Source: Pseudomonadota bacterium (GTDB lineage Bacteria; Desulfobacterota; Desulfovibrionia; Desulfovibrionales; Desulfovibrionaceae). Taken from it: a stretch of 36,710 bases of DNA. This document shows positions 1 to 9,125 of this stretch, one piece after another. Within the stretch, counting starts at the first letter, position 1; the number at the start of each line of letters is the position of its first letter. The DNA lies in the NCBI GenBank assembly GCA_018817515.1, contig JAHIUD010000104.1, positions 1 through 36,710 of the forward strand, written 5' to 3'. The translations under genes and the position numbers were made by a program. The notes below the pieces were generated by a model. That model saw nothing but the letters and a program-made list of their open reading frames with translations. It did no database searches and was not told the DNA's origin.

Positions 1-1
1 C

Positions 2-355
2 ATGATCCGCGAGAACGTGCGGCGCATCGGGGCCTGGCTGGTGGACACCGTCACCGGCGAGATGCCCGACTGCCTGGCCGCCCTGCCGGACCCGGACCGC
101 GTGTTCATCGGCGGCGGCCTGGGGCAGAACACCCGCGCACTGGCCCATGCCTGCCTGCGGCTCAAGCCCGGCGGGCGGCTGGTCATCCACGCCATCCTGC
201 TGGACACGCTCATGCGCGTGAAGGACTATTTCCAGGCCCAGAACTGGAACTTCGGCATCACCCAGATCCAGGCCTCCACCGCTGACCGCCTGGCCGGAGA
301 CCTGCGCCTGCGCGCCCAGAACCCGGTATTCATCATCTGGGCGGACAAGGCGTGA
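2..355 (+). CDS. cbiT: Precorrin-6B C5,15-methyltransferase, CbiT (CobL C-terminal) domain, 5' truncated
   Basis: The window opens inside this gene, so only the last ~117 residues are seen; the ATG at position 2 is probably internal. The visible part has the second half of a Rossmann-type SAM methyltransferase: an asparagine-valine-rich helix (IRENVRRIG), the strand VFIGGGLG, then LKPGGRLVIHAILLDTL, which is the usual order in CbiT or the C-terminal half of CobL. The family methylates and decarboxylates (cobalt-)precorrin-6B during corrin ring synthesis in the cytoplasm. Identification is supported by the cbiG and cobJ genes directly downstream. Whether the gene is free-standing cbiT or a fused cbiET/cobL cannot be told from here. 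Confidence 0.85.
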   Translation: MIRENVRRIGAWLVDTVTGEMPDCLAALPDPDRVFIGGGLGQNTRALAHACLRLKPGGRLVIHAILLDTLMRVKDYFQAQNWNFGITQIQASTADRLAGDLRLRAQNPVFIIWADKA

Positions 356-377
356 GCACGCTAAAGGCGTGCAACGC

Positions 378-1409
378 GTGAACACGGCCCTGTATGCCCT
401 GAGCGCCCAGGGCCTGGCCCTGGCGCTGCGCCTGGCCGGGAGCCTCGCGGCGGACGTGTACGCCCCGGAGCGCCTGGCGGGGCAGGGGGGCGAGCCTTTC
501 TCCAGCATCCACGACCTGCTGGCCCGGACCTTCTCCGGCTACCGGCGCCATGTGTTCATCGGCGCAGCGGGCATCGCCGTGCGCGCCATCGCCCCGCTGC
601 TGCGCGGCAAGGACGTGGACCCGGCCGTGGCCGTGCTCGACCAGGAGGCGCGCTTCGCCATCAGCCTCGTGTCCGGCCACATCGGCGGGGCCAACGAGCT
701 GGCGCGCGAGCTGGCGCGGCTCACCGGCGCAACGGCGGTCATCACCACCGGCACGGATGTCGCGGGTGTGCCCGCCGTGGACGAACTGGCCCGCGTGCGC
801 GGCATGGCCATGGACAACCTGCCTGCGGCCAAGGCCGTGAGCGCAGCGCTGCTGGAAGGCCGCCCGGTACAGATCTTTGATCCCGAAGGGCGGCTTTTGG
901 ACGGGGAGGATTTATCCGGGCTCTTTGTGCCCACAACCCCGTCAGACTGGCTGGCCGACGCGCCGGGGGTCTGGTGCGATTGGCGCGCGGGCGGGGAGTT
1001 CGCGGCCACCTTTCGGGTGTATCCGCGCTGCCTGTGCCTGGGTCTGGGCAGCCGCAAAAATGTGCCGGAAAGTGAAATCCTTGCGCACATTGCGACCGTG
1101 TTTGCGCAGCAGGGCCTTTGCCCGCAGAGCGTGGCACGGGTCGGCACCGCGAGCATTAAGCGTGACGATCCGGAACTTTGCGCCGCTGCGGCGGCCCTTG
1201 GCCCGGAAGTTGTATACTATGAACTGGAAGCCCTGGCGGCGGTTGCCTCCGCCGGGCAGTCCGAGACGGTCAAACGCCGTACCGGCACCGGCAGCGTGAG
1301 CGAGGCTGCGGCCCTGCTGCTCGCAGACGGCGGGGAGCTGGTCTCGCCCAAGTCCAAGACCGGGCGCGTCACCTGTGCGGTGGCGCTTGCGGCGCACAAG
1401 GGAGCATGA
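378..1409 (+). CDS. cbiG: Cobalt-precorrin-5A hydrolase CbiG
   Basis: Opens the delta-lactone ring of cobalt-precorrin-5A and releases a two-carbon unit in the anaerobic cobalamin pathway. The central domain has the family block SLVSGHIGGANELARELA followed by ATAVITTGTD. The C-terminal domain begins with a GLGSRKNV segment and ends with the SPKSKTGRVTCAVALA type of block, both usual for CbiG. The protein is 343 residues, normal for the family. I take GTG at 378 as the start because an AAAGG at 363-367 stands 10 bases before it; an upstream in-frame GTG at 369 lies only one base from that site. It sits 22 bases behind cbiT and its stop is directly followed by the cobJ start region, so the three genes are probably one operon. 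Confidence 0.9.
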   Translation: MNTALYALSAQGLALALRLAGSLAADVYAPERLAGQGGEPFSSIHDLLARTFSGYRRHVFIGAAGIAVRAIAPLLRGKDVDPAVAVLDQEARFAISLVSGHIGGANELARELARLTGATAVITTGTDVAGVPAVDELARVRGMAMDNLPAAKAVSAALLEGRPVQIFDPEGRLLDGEDLSGLFVPTTPSDWLADAPGVWCDWRAGGEFAATFRVYPRCLCLGLGSRKNVPESEILAHIATVFAQQGLCPQSVARVGTASIKRDDPELCAAAAALGPEVVYYELEALAAVASAGQSETVKRRTGTGSVSEAAALLLADGGELVSPKSKTGRVTCAVALAAHKGA

Positions 1410-1410
1410 G

Positions 1411-2181
1411 TTGAACGGACGCATCACTGTAGTAGGACTCGGGCCGGGCGACGCGGCCCTGCTGCCACCGCTGGCTCGGGCCGCGCTACTGCGCGCGCAG
1501 GCCATCGTGGGCTACAAGGGCTACATCGAGCTTCTGGAGCCGGAGGTCCTGGCCGGACGCCAGGTCCTGTCCACAGGCATGACCGGCGAGGTTGAGCGCT
1601 GCAATGCGGCCATCGACCTGGCGCGCTCCGGGGTCGAGACGGTGGTGGTCTCAAGCGGCGACGCGGGCGTGTACGCCATGGCCGGCCTGGTGCTGGAGCT
1701 GGTGGAGACGCGCGGCTTGGCGCTTGAGCTCGAGGTCGAGGTGGTGCCGGGCATTCCGGCCCTGTGCGCGGCGGCGGCGCTTCTGGGCGCTCCGCTCATG
1801 CACGACTTCGCCGTCATCAGCCTGAGCGACCTGCTCACGCCCTGGGAGGTCATCCTGCGGCGGGTGAAGGCTGCGGCCGGGGCCGACTTCGTCATCGTGC
1901 TCTACAACCCGCGCTCTGTGCGTCGCAAGGACCAGCTGCCGTTGGCCCTGGCGGCCATAGCCGCAGAGCGTCCGGGCACGACGACCCCTGTGGGGCTGGT
2001 GAAGCGCGCGTACAGGCCCGGCCAGGAAGTCCTGGTGACCAGCCTGGGCGGGCTTGAGCCGGAGTTGGTGGACATGCAGAGCATCCTGGTGGTGGGCAAC
2101 AGCGCCACGCGGCTGGTTGCCGCGTCGCAGGGGCCGCGCATGCTGACCCCGCGCGGATATGCCGGGAAATACGGGCTTTAG
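1411..2181 (+). CDS. cobJ: Precorrin-3B / cobalt-factor III C17-methyltransferase
   Basis: SAM-dependent tetrapyrrole methylase that methylates C17 and drives ring contraction in corrin synthesis (CobJ in aerobic, CbiH in anaerobic naming). The N-terminal GRITVVGLGPGD is the signature glycine loop of tetrapyrrole methylases; SSGDAGVYAMAGLVLE and VVPGIPALCAAAALLGAPL are the following conserved blocks, and FVIVLYNPRS is typical of the C17 enzyme. No ATG fits: the best start is TTG at 1411, six bases after AAGGGAG (1398-1404), giving 256 residues beginning MNGRITVVG. An in-frame start at 1375 would lie inside cbiG and lacks a ribosome site. Last gene of the visible cobalamin group; with CbiG beside it, the anaerobic route (CbiH) is the likelier role. 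Confidence 0.9.
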   Translation: MNGRITVVGLGPGDAALLPPLARAALLRAQAIVGYKGYIELLEPEVLAGRQVLSTGMTGEVERCNAAIDLARSGVETVVVSSGDAGVYAMAGLVLELVETRGLALELEVEVVPGIPALCAAAALLGAPLMHDFAVISLSDLLTPWEVILRRVKAAAGADFVIVLYNPRSVRRKDQLPLALAAIAAERPGTTTPVGLVKRAYRPGQEVLVTSLGGLEPELVDMQSILVVGNSATRLVAASQGPRMLTPRGYAGKYGL

Positions 2182-2368
2182 GGCGGGGATAACCCTGCAG
2201 GCTCGTGAAAAAAATCCCGGAAAAGTGTGCCGCCTCCCTTGCCAGGAAGCGTCATTTGAGGGTATCTCTTGTTTGTTCGTCTCGGATAGGTCCCTCGTCA
2301 GTGGGGGTACCGTTTAATAGGCAGAGGATAATGGAGTGTTCACGCACGTGAAAGGAGGATTGAGAAGC

Positions 2369-2761
2369 ATGAAACGTTCTCTCTTTATGACCCTGATGGT
2401 TGCCGCCCTGGCTCTGGCCCTGGCGCTGCCCCTGTATGCCGCCGCCCCCAAGGCCCCGGCTGACGGCCTTGCTATGAAGGCCCCCGCTGGCGCCAAGCAG
2501 CCGGTGGTGAAGTTCAACCACGGCACGCACAAGTCTGCCAAGTGCGCGGACTGCCATCACAAGAAGGCCGGCGCCAATGAGTTCGCCAAGTGCGACAGCA
2601 AGGGTTGCCACGCTGACTACGCCGCCAAGACCGGCAAGGATTCCTACTACGCCGCCTTCCACGGCGCCAACGCCAAGAGCTGCCTGGGCTGCCACAAGGC
2701 CGTGAAGGACAAGAGCCCCACCGCTCCCACCGCTTGTCCCAAGTGCCACGTGAAGGGCTAG
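2369..2761 (+). CDS. cycA: Tetraheme cytochrome c3 (class III, type I)
   Basis: Periplasmic electron carrier of sulfate reducers, usually the partner of periplasmic hydrogenases and formate dehydrogenases. The 130-residue precursor has a Sec signal peptide (MKRSLF, then an Ala/Leu-rich core, cleavage near residues 24-26). Four heme attachment sites are visible: C59-H63 (CADCH), C75-H81 (CDSKGCH, the CX4CH spacing common in this family), C105-H109 and C123-H127. H51, H54, H64 and H98 are candidates for the distal axial ligands. The start ATG at 2369 follows a strong AAAGGAGG at 2351-2358; the reading frame stays open upstream to a GTG at 2336, but that start has no comparable site. The gene has its own terminator and a 187-base upstream region. 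Confidence 0.95.
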   Translation: MKRSLFMTLMVAALALALALPLYAAAPKAPADGLAMKAPAGAKQPVVKFNHGTHKSAKCADCHHKKAGANEFAKCDSKGCHADYAAKTGKDSYYAAFHGANAKSCLGCHKAVKDKSPTAPTACPKCHVKG

Positions 2762-2779
2762 ACCTGACTAGGCTCATCC

Positions 2780-2807
2780 GGGGGCTGCGCAAGCGGCCCC
2801 CTTTTTT
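2780..2807 (+). terminator. Intrinsic terminator of the cytochrome c3 gene
   Basis: GGGGGCTGC (2780-2788) pairs with GCGGCCCCC (2793-2801) around a GCAA tetraloop, followed by six T (2802-2807). It starts 18 bases after the cytochrome stop codon. Confidence 0.92.
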
Positions 2808-2833
2808 AACGTTTCCCTGCGGAGGAGGAGACC

Positions 2834-4423
2834 ATGACGCCGACTCCCCCCTCTCCTGAAGACGACATCCTCGATCTGGCGGGACTTGACCTGGAACCCA
2901 AAAAGGCCAAGGCATCGACCCCGGAGAGTGATTTCGAGAAGGAGCTGGAGGCCCTCTTTGCCGAGGACCTGACCGAACCTGTGATCAAGTTTCCCGCCTC
3001 CGGCGATTCCGCCGGGGAGGACATCCTCTTGCTTGACGACCTGGTGCCCGAGCCTGCCGAAGGCGCCGCCCCAGCCCCTGCCCAGAACGACGATGTTCTG
3101 GATCTTGGCGATTTCGCCGCCTCGGTCCCGAGCGCTCCGGCCGCGCAGGACGATGACGTCCTCGACCTCGGCTCCTTTGCCGCTCCCGCCGCGGGTGTCG
3201 GCGAGGATGACGCGTCGGATGACGGCGTGCTCGATCTTGGGGCCTTCGCCACCGGCGGCGAGCTTGACATCACCCCGCCGGACGAAACCGCCGGCGGCAA
3301 AAATAGCAACATCAACACCGCTGCGCTGGACGACCTCATCTCCGGACTGGGCGACACCAAGACTCCCGTGGCCGAGGAAGCCGACCGTCCCCATGACGAC
3401 ACCGACATGAGCGATCTGCTGGAGACGCTGAACGTACCCAAGGCGTCCGCGCCTGCCGCTGCGGCCGAACCTGCCGACGAGATGCTTGAGCTGTCCCTGG
3501 GCGATCTGGTTGAGGACATGCCCACAGTGGAGCCCCTGGTGGCCGCCGAGCCCGCTCCCGCAGCGGAACTGCCTGATCTTGAAATTTCCCTGCCTGACTT
3601 CTCCGAACCGGAACCCTTGGCTCAGGCCGACGAGGACATGGGCGGAGAGATGAACCTTTCCCTGGCCCCCGAGGGCCTGGAAGACCTGGCTGGCGCCGAC
3701 GACCTTGACGTCGCTCCGGCCGAGGGCGGCGGCCAGCTTCTGGATACCGGCGATCTCGACATCAGCGGCCTCATGGAAGGCGGCATGATGGAGGGCCTTG
3801 AGGCTCCGGCCGAAGAACCGGTGGAGGCTCAGTCCCTTGACGCCGCGGCCCTGCTTGATCAGATCGATGACGGACAGGGTTCCCTTGAGCCCGCGCCCGA
3901 ACCCCAGGGCGGCCTGCTCGACGGCCTTTCTCTGGCCGATGTAAGCATCGGTGTCGCCGCAGCCGGGGCAGCCGCAACCCTTGCCTCTGAGCAGTCGCCA
4001 GCCGAGGCTTCGCCTGTGCCGGTTGCGGCGCTCAAGGAGCTGCAGGAGAAGCTCGCGGCCCTGGCCACCCAGGTCATGGGCGGCAGCGTCGCCGTGGTGC
4101 GTCTGGAAGGCCAACTGGCCGAGAAGGACCAGGCCCTTGCCTCCATGGAACAGCGTCTGCAGTCCTCCCACGATGAGGCCCATTCCCTGCGCCGGGAGCT
4201 GTCCGATCTGCGCTCCCAGCTGGAGGAGACCCTGCGCCAGCGCGCTCAGGACAACGACAAGTCCGCCACGGAGCTCAAGGAACGTTTGGCGCTGGTGGAA
4301 GACCGCCAGATCCAGATCGACCGCGACGTGCGCACCGAGATCGAGCGTGCCGTGCCGCGCGAGGCCGCGCGGGTCATCCGCGAGGAAATCGCCGCCCTGG
4401 CCGCGAGCATGCACGAGGAATAG
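2834..4423 (+). CDS. Acidic repeat and coiled-coil protein of unknown function
   Basis: I do not recognise a named family. The 529-residue product has two parts. Residues 1 to about 395 are very acidic, rich in Ala, Pro, Asp, Glu and Leu, free of Cys, and carry a recurring short motif of the form DD(V/I)LDLG-x-FA: DDILDLAGL near residue 10, then DDVLDLGDFA, DDVLDLGSFA, DGVLDLGAFA and weaker copies such as DEMLELSLGDL. Residues about 395-529 are a charged heptad-like coiled coil (LKELQEKLAAL, LEGQLAEKDQALASMEQRLQ and on) ending MHEE. There is no signal peptide; one Ala-rich stretch (about 372-388) is only weakly hydrophobic. The start ATG follows GGAGGAGGAG. Terminators lie on both sides, so it is probably transcribed alone. 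The layout suggests a cytoplasmic scaffold or adaptor with repeated short docking motifs, but that is inference. Confidence 0.75.
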   Translation: MTPTPPSPEDDILDLAGLDLEPKKAKASTPESDFEKELEALFAEDLTEPVIKFPASGDSAGEDILLLDDLVPEPAEGAAPAPAQNDDVLDLGDFAASVPSAPAAQDDDVLDLGSFAAPAAGVGEDDASDDGVLDLGAFATGGELDITPPDETAGGKNSNINTAALDDLISGLGDTKTPVAEEADRPHDDTDMSDLLETLNVPKASAPAAAAEPADEMLELSLGDLVEDMPTVEPLVAAEPAPAAELPDLEISLPDFSEPEPLAQADEDMGGEMNLSLAPEGLEDLAGADDLDVAPAEGGGQLLDTGDLDISGLMEGGMMEGLEAPAEEPVEAQSLDAAALLDQIDDGQGSLEPAPEPQGGLLDGLSLADVSIGVAAAGAAATLASEQSPAEASPVPVAALKELQEKLAALATQVMGGSVAVVRLEGQLAEKDQALASMEQRLQSSHDEAHSLRRELSDLRSQLEETLRQRAQDNDKSATELKERLALVEDRQIQIDRDVRTEIERAVPREAARVIREEIAALAASMHEE

Positions 4424-4445
4424 CGCGCAAAAGTTTGCCATTTGC

Positions 4446-4482
4446 AAAAGGGCCGTTTCCTTGGTGAGGCGGCCCTTTTTTT
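4446..4482 (+). terminator. Intrinsic terminator after the acidic repeat protein
   Basis: GGGCCG (4450-4455) pairs with CGGCCC (4470-4475), with seven T (4476-4482) after it and an A-run before it, so it may work in both directions. It starts 22 bases past the stop codon. Confidence 0.88.
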
Positions 4483-4724
4483 GTGGCGCGTCCCCGCGCG
4501 GGCAAGCGTTGGCGCGGCATGCGCAACATTTGCCCTGCGCCGGGCTCGACGAGGCCGGGGGGCGCGTGCTAGGAAACGGCGAAACAAAGGGGGAGGGGCC
4601 TCACCGGTTTCTTCCTTTTTCCCGCCCGGGGTCCCCGCGTGGTGCGGTCACGGCCATTTCCCACCGGGCGGGTTTTTCTGGGCACCAGCCGGGCCTTCGC
4701 GCTCGGACAACAGTGGGAGTATGC
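4483..4724 (+). promoter_or_regulatory. Long gene-free leader with possible terminator/attenuator hairpin
   Basis: About 300 bases separate the acidic-protein stop from the next start. After the terminator at 4446-4482 no protein-coding frame with a ribosome site is seen. CCCGCCCGG at 4621-4629 is the exact complement of CCGGGCGGG at 4664-4672, which is followed by TTTTT (4673-4677). This would be a terminator-like hairpin with a 34-base loop, ending 47 bases before the start codon at 4725. It could be an attenuator for the downstream 64-residue gene and menG. No promoter hexamers could be assigned with confidence. Confidence 0.35.
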
Positions 4725-4919
4725 ATGGAATCTCTGGAAAAGCAGGCCCTGCAAGTGGCCAAAGAGATCGTGGTCAAGTTCATCGAGGTGGGCCGCATCT
4801 CCCCGGCCAATTTCGCCGAGCATTTCGCCGAGATCTACACCGAGATCCTCTCCACCGTGGGCGGCGGCGCGGCCAGCTCCCCAGCCAAGGCGAACAAGCA
4901 CAAGGACAAGGCCGAGTAG
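4725..4919 (+). CDS. Small conserved-looking protein upstream of menG
   Basis: A 64-residue protein (MESLEKQALQVAKEIVVKF...). Residues 1-45 are predicted mostly helical, with LQVAKEIVVKFIEVGRISP followed by an aromatic-rich helix; the last 18 residues are a Gly/Ala/Lys-rich tail. There are no Cys residues, membrane segment or signal. The helix-SPANF-helix pattern loosely recalls the N-terminal part of MucR/Ros-type proteins, but there is no zinc finger and I do not assign it. ATG at 4725 follows GTGGGAG at 4713-4719. The stop is three bases before the menG start, so the two are almost certainly cotranscribed. I do not know its function. Confidence 0.65.
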   Translation: MESLEKQALQVAKEIVVKFIEVGRISPANFAEHFAEIYTEILSTVGGGAASSPAKANKHKDKAE

Positions 4920-4922
4920 CCC

Positions 4923-5723
4923 ATGCAGCGCGCCCCAGCTCCAGACCAGGATCAGCGCGACCAGATGCACGGTCGCCAGGTGGCGGCCATGTTCGGCCGC
5001 ATCGCTGGCTGGTACGACTTTCTCAACCACACCTTGAGCCTCGGCCTGGACATTTACTGGCGCTGGCGGCTGGCCCGCGCGGCCCGGCCAGAGCCCGGTT
5101 CGACCGTGCTGGACCTTGCCGCAGGCACGCTGGACGTGTCCGTGGCACTAACCCGCCAGTACCCGGACGTGCGCGTGGCCGCCGTGGACTTCGCCCTGCC
5201 CATGCTGGAGCGCGGCCAGAGGAAGCTTGCGGACGGCCTGTTCGAGCGCATCATGCCCGTGCAGGGCGACGGCAGGAAATTGCCCCTGCCGGACGAGAGC
5301 GTCAGCGCCGCCACCATCGCCTTCGGCATCCGCAACATCCGCCCGCGCTTAAGCGCGCACCGCGAGGTGCTCCGCGTGCTGAAGCCCGGCGGGCGCTTTT
5401 GCATCCTGGAGTTCGGCACGGGCAGGCGCAAGGTCTGGGGTGGGCTGTACAATTTCTACCTGGACAAGGTGTTGCCTGGGCTCGGCAAGCTGATTTCCGG
5501 CGACCCTGCGGCCTACCGCTATCTTGCCGAGACCATCCGCGAGTTCCCGGACGAGCGGCAGTTGGCGCGTGAGCTCATGGACGCCGGGTATGCCCGTGTG
5601 TTTCACGTTGCCATGCTCTCCGGCATCGTGTACCTGCATGTGGCGGAAAAGGCGGACGGAGTAGAGGCGCAGACGCCTTTTGAGCCTTCCGCGCCACAGG
5701 AGCCGGAAGCGGTTCAGGGATGA
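4923..5723 (+). CDS. menG: Demethylmenaquinone methyltransferase MenG/UbiE
   Basis: SAM-dependent C-methyltransferase for the last step of menaquinone synthesis, acting on the membrane quinone from the cytoplasm. Visible signatures: MFGRIAGWYDFLNHTLSLGLDIYWRW near the N-terminus (the UbiE/COQ5 signature), the SAM loop VLDLAAGTLDVSVAL, the block ATIAFGIRNI, and VLRVLKPGGRFCILEFG. The length of 266 residues is slightly above the usual ~235-250 because of a short N-terminal lead and a Pro/Glu-rich C-terminal tail. In VLDLAAGTLDV the usual GTGD is GTLD, a small departure. Futalosine hydrolase and polyprenyl synthase genes are found 1.6-2.4 kb downstream, consistent with a menaquinone role rather than ubiquinone in a sulfate reducer. 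Confidence 0.9.
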   Translation: MQRAPAPDQDQRDQMHGRQVAAMFGRIAGWYDFLNHTLSLGLDIYWRWRLARAARPEPGSTVLDLAAGTLDVSVALTRQYPDVRVAAVDFALPMLERGQRKLADGLFERIMPVQGDGRKLPLPDESVSAATIAFGIRNIRPRLSAHREVLRVLKPGGRFCILEFGTGRRKVWGGLYNFYLDKVLPGLGKLISGDPAAYRYLAETIREFPDERQLARELMDAGYARVFHVAMLSGIVYLHVAEKADGVEAQTPFEPSAPQEPEAVQG

Positions 5724-5755
5724 TTTCGGCGGGCCTGCGAGCCTGCAGCCCCTTG

Positions 5756-5956
5756 TTAAAGGGACCGCCCCAGGGCCACCAGCAAAACGCCCAGGATGAT
5801 GGACGTCAGGCCCAGGATGCGCAGGGCGCGCGGCGGGCGGCTGGCCAAAATCAGCAGGATGGCCGGCATGCGTTCAGCCAGAATGAAGTAGGGCAGACCC
5901 TCCAACAGGAAGGCCAAGCCCAGGGCGATGAAGATGAGTTGCCAGTCGAGTTCCAT
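5756..5956 (-). CDS. Small membrane protein, DUF2065-like
   Basis: A 66-residue protein with two predicted transmembrane helices (about residues 7-24, LIFIALGLAFLLEGLPYF, and 46-64, ILGLTSIILGVLLVALG) joined by a short basic loop. The segment GLAFLLEGLPYFILAERM fits the DUF2065 (YjeT-like) family, small inner-membrane proteins of unknown function. I chose the start MELDWQ at 5956; the open frame extends to 6043 but that extension overlaps the ribosome site and start of the opposite gene and does not look like protein. Convergent with menG (32-base gap) and divergent from the sugar dehydrogenase. Confidence 0.8.
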   Translation of the reverse strand: MELDWQLIFIALGLAFLLEGLPYFILAERMPAILLILASRPPRALRILGLTSIILGVLLVALGRSL

Positions 5957-6033
5957 GCGGCCCCTTGTATCCGCGCTGGCGCGGGTTGTCCACTGGCGGG
6001 CTGGTGGAGCGGCAATAAACCCTTGAGGAACGA

Positions 6034-7347
<1,314 letters not shown>

Positions 7348-7356
7348 GACACCGCT

Positions 7357-8112
7357 ATGCCGATTCTCGTCATTGCCGCCACTGTGCGGGAGCTTTCCGC
7401 CGCCCTGGGCGTTGACGCGAGCCCGCCCCAGGGGACCGTCGTCCACCTTTCGGCCCATGGCCGCGAGGTGCTGGCCTGCGTTTCGGGCCTCGGCGTCATC
7501 AACGCCAGCCTGACCCTTGGCGCTGCGCTCACGCGCGGCGATGTGGACGGGGTCCTCTGCCTGGGCGTGGCCGGGAGCTTTGATCTCACAGCCCACCCTC
7601 TGGGCGCGGTGCGCTTGGTGGACCGCGAGGTCTGGCCGGAGTTCGGCCTGCTGGCCACGGGCTGGTGCTCGGCCAATGCCGCGGCCCTCGGATTTCCTCT
7701 GGGCCAGGCCTATCGCGCGGACGGCCAGGTCGGGCCGGACGCCGTGGTCTGGGACCGCGTGGTCTGGGACGCACCCGTCAACCTCGCGCGGCTCGGGCTC
7801 TGCCTCGGCCCCTGGGTCACGGCCAAGAGCCTCACGGTGAGTGGCGTCACGGCTGACCCGGAGCGCGCCGGGCTGCTCCGGTCGCGCCACTTGGCGGGCC
7901 TGGAGAATATGGAAGGTTTTGCCCTGGCCTATGGCTGCGCCGTGGCCGGGGTCCCCTTTGTGGAATTGCGCGCGGTGAGCAACGCGGTGGGCGCGCGCCC
8001 CCCTGAGGCCTGGGACCTGCCCGGCGCCCTGAACGCCCTGGGACAGGCCACTCTGCGGCTCTTTGCCCAACCCGGTTGCAAGGCCGACCCCTTGACCGAC
8101 ACTGGAAAGTAG
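7357..8112 (+). CDS. mqnB: Futalosine hydrolase MqnB
   Basis: Releases hypoxanthine (or adenine from the 6-amino form) from futalosine in the alternative menaquinone pathway. It belongs to the nucleoside phosphorylase/MTA nucleosidase fold: ILVIAATVREL at the N-terminus, VSGLGVINASLTLG, the CLGVAGSFD motif, and a C-terminal GLENMEGFALAYGCAVAGVPFVELRAVSNAVG block, where MEG-FA and RAVSN are the usual purine/ribose contact segments. The 251-residue length is standard. It starts nine bases after the sugar dehydrogenase stop and is followed 33 bases later by a polyprenyl synthase, which supports a menaquinone role over MTA/SAH nucleosidase. Confidence 0.85.
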   Translation: MPILVIAATVRELSAALGVDASPPQGTVVHLSAHGREVLACVSGLGVINASLTLGAALTRGDVDGVLCLGVAGSFDLTAHPLGAVRLVDREVWPEFGLLATGWCSANAAALGFPLGQAYRADGQVGPDAVVWDRVVWDAPVNLARLGLCLGPWVTAKSLTVSGVTADPERAGLLRSRHLAGLENMEGFALAYGCAVAGVPFVELRAVSNAVGARPPEAWDLPGALNALGQATLRLFAQPGCKADPLTDTGK

Positions 8113-8145
8113 CCGGACACCTCAACTGGCGAGCGGACGGAAGCG

Positions 8146-9114
8146 ATGAACGAACTACGGGCCTATTTCATGCGGGAGATCCCCGGCGTCGACGCCTTCC
8201 TGGCTGCCGAGGCGGACAAGCTCGATGGTCTGGTGCGCGAGGTTGCCCGCCACGTGCTGCTCTCCGGCGGCAAGCGCATCCGGCCCATGCTGACCATTCT
8301 TTTCGCCCGCGCCCTGGGCCACAAGGCCGACAACGCCCTGCCCATCGCCTGCGCTCTGGAGATGCTGCACACGGCCACGCTGTTGCACGACGACGTGCTG
8401 GACGAGGCCGTGACGCGCCGGGGCAAGTCCTCGGCCCACGTTCGCTTCGGCGTCACCGAGACCATCCTGGCGGGCGACGTGCTCCTGGCCCTGGCCAACA
8501 AGCTCGGCGCGGACTACGACATCCCGCGCCTGAACGCGCTTTTGGCCCGGGGCATCATGGCCACGGCCGACGGCGAGATCCGCGAGCTGGCCCACACCAA
8601 GAGCCCCACGGTTGATCGCGGCGTCTACATGGACATCATCATCGGCAAGACAGCAAAGCTCATCGAGACCGCCTGCCGCTGCGGCGCGGCCCTGGCCAGC
8701 GGCGAGCGCGCCCTGGAGGATCTGGCCGGGGATTACGGGCTGAACCTGGGCATCGCCTTTCAGCTGGTGGACGACGCGCTGGACTATACCGTCAGCGAGG
8801 ATGAAATGGGCAAGCCCGCAGGAGGCGACCTGCGCGAGGGCAAGATGACCCTGCCGCTGATCCTGCACCTGGAGAGCCTGGCGCCGGAGAAAGCCGCTGA
8901 GCTGCTCTGCGCGCTCCGGGAAAAACGGTTGACCGTGGCGCAGGCCGAAGGCATAGTGCATGATGTGCGGGAAAAGGGTCTGGCCGAGAAGACCCGCGAG
9001 GCCGCCGCCGGCTACATCAATACCGCCATCAAAATGCTGGAGACATTGCCCGTCTCCCCGGAGCGTGAGGTCCTGGCCCAGGCTGCGGAGTATGTCCTGA
9101 CCAGGCGCAAGTGA
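8146..9114 (+). CDS. Trans-polyprenyl diphosphate synthase (menaquinone side chain)
   Basis: Elongates allylic diphosphates with isopentenyl diphosphate to the long prenyl tail used for quinones. The chain has GGKRIRPML (IPP binding), the first aspartate-rich motif in LLHDDVLDEAVTRRGKSSAH, GDVLLA, GKTAKLIETACRCGA and the second aspartate-rich motif QLVDDALDYT followed by KPAGGDLREGKMTLPLIL. The length of 322 and the residues before the first motif (ALEMLHTATLLHDD) fit the long-chain IspB/HepT/DdsA group rather than short-chain IspA. Product length cannot be read from sequence. The last codons overlap the frame leading into the next gene (GTGA), suggesting coupling or readthrough into the HDOD-GGDEF gene. 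Confidence 0.9.
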   Translation: MNELRAYFMREIPGVDAFLAAEADKLDGLVREVARHVLLSGGKRIRPMLTILFARALGHKADNALPIACALEMLHTATLLHDDVLDEAVTRRGKSSAHVRFGVTETILAGDVLLALANKLGADYDIPRLNALLARGIMATADGEIRELAHTKSPTVDRGVYMDIIIGKTAKLIETACRCGAALASGERALEDLAGDYGLNLGIAFQLVDDALDYTVSEDEMGKPAGGDLREGKMTLPLILHLESLAPEKAAELLCALREKRLTVAQAEGIVHDVREKGLAEKTREAAAGYINTAIKMLETLPVSPEREVLAQAAEYVLTRRK

Positions 9115-9125
9115 CCGGGGGGCCG

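Noticed and set aside
2182-2368. Promoter or cobalamin riboswitch before the cytochrome c3 gene
   Set aside because: No hexamer pair with proper spacing and no B12-box-like segment could be supported; a strong ribosome site is all that is clear.
2774-4447. A 557-codon open frame on the minus strand over the acidic repeat gene
   Set aside because: It is a mirror frame of a GC-rich gene: no ribosome site, compositionally odd Gly/His/Gln-rich protein, and the plus-strand gene has a good start, stop and terminator.
4442-5572. A 376-codon plus-strand frame overlapping the small protein and menG
   Set aside because: It begins in the terminator and runs out of frame through menG; the product is Arg/Gly/Pro-rich.
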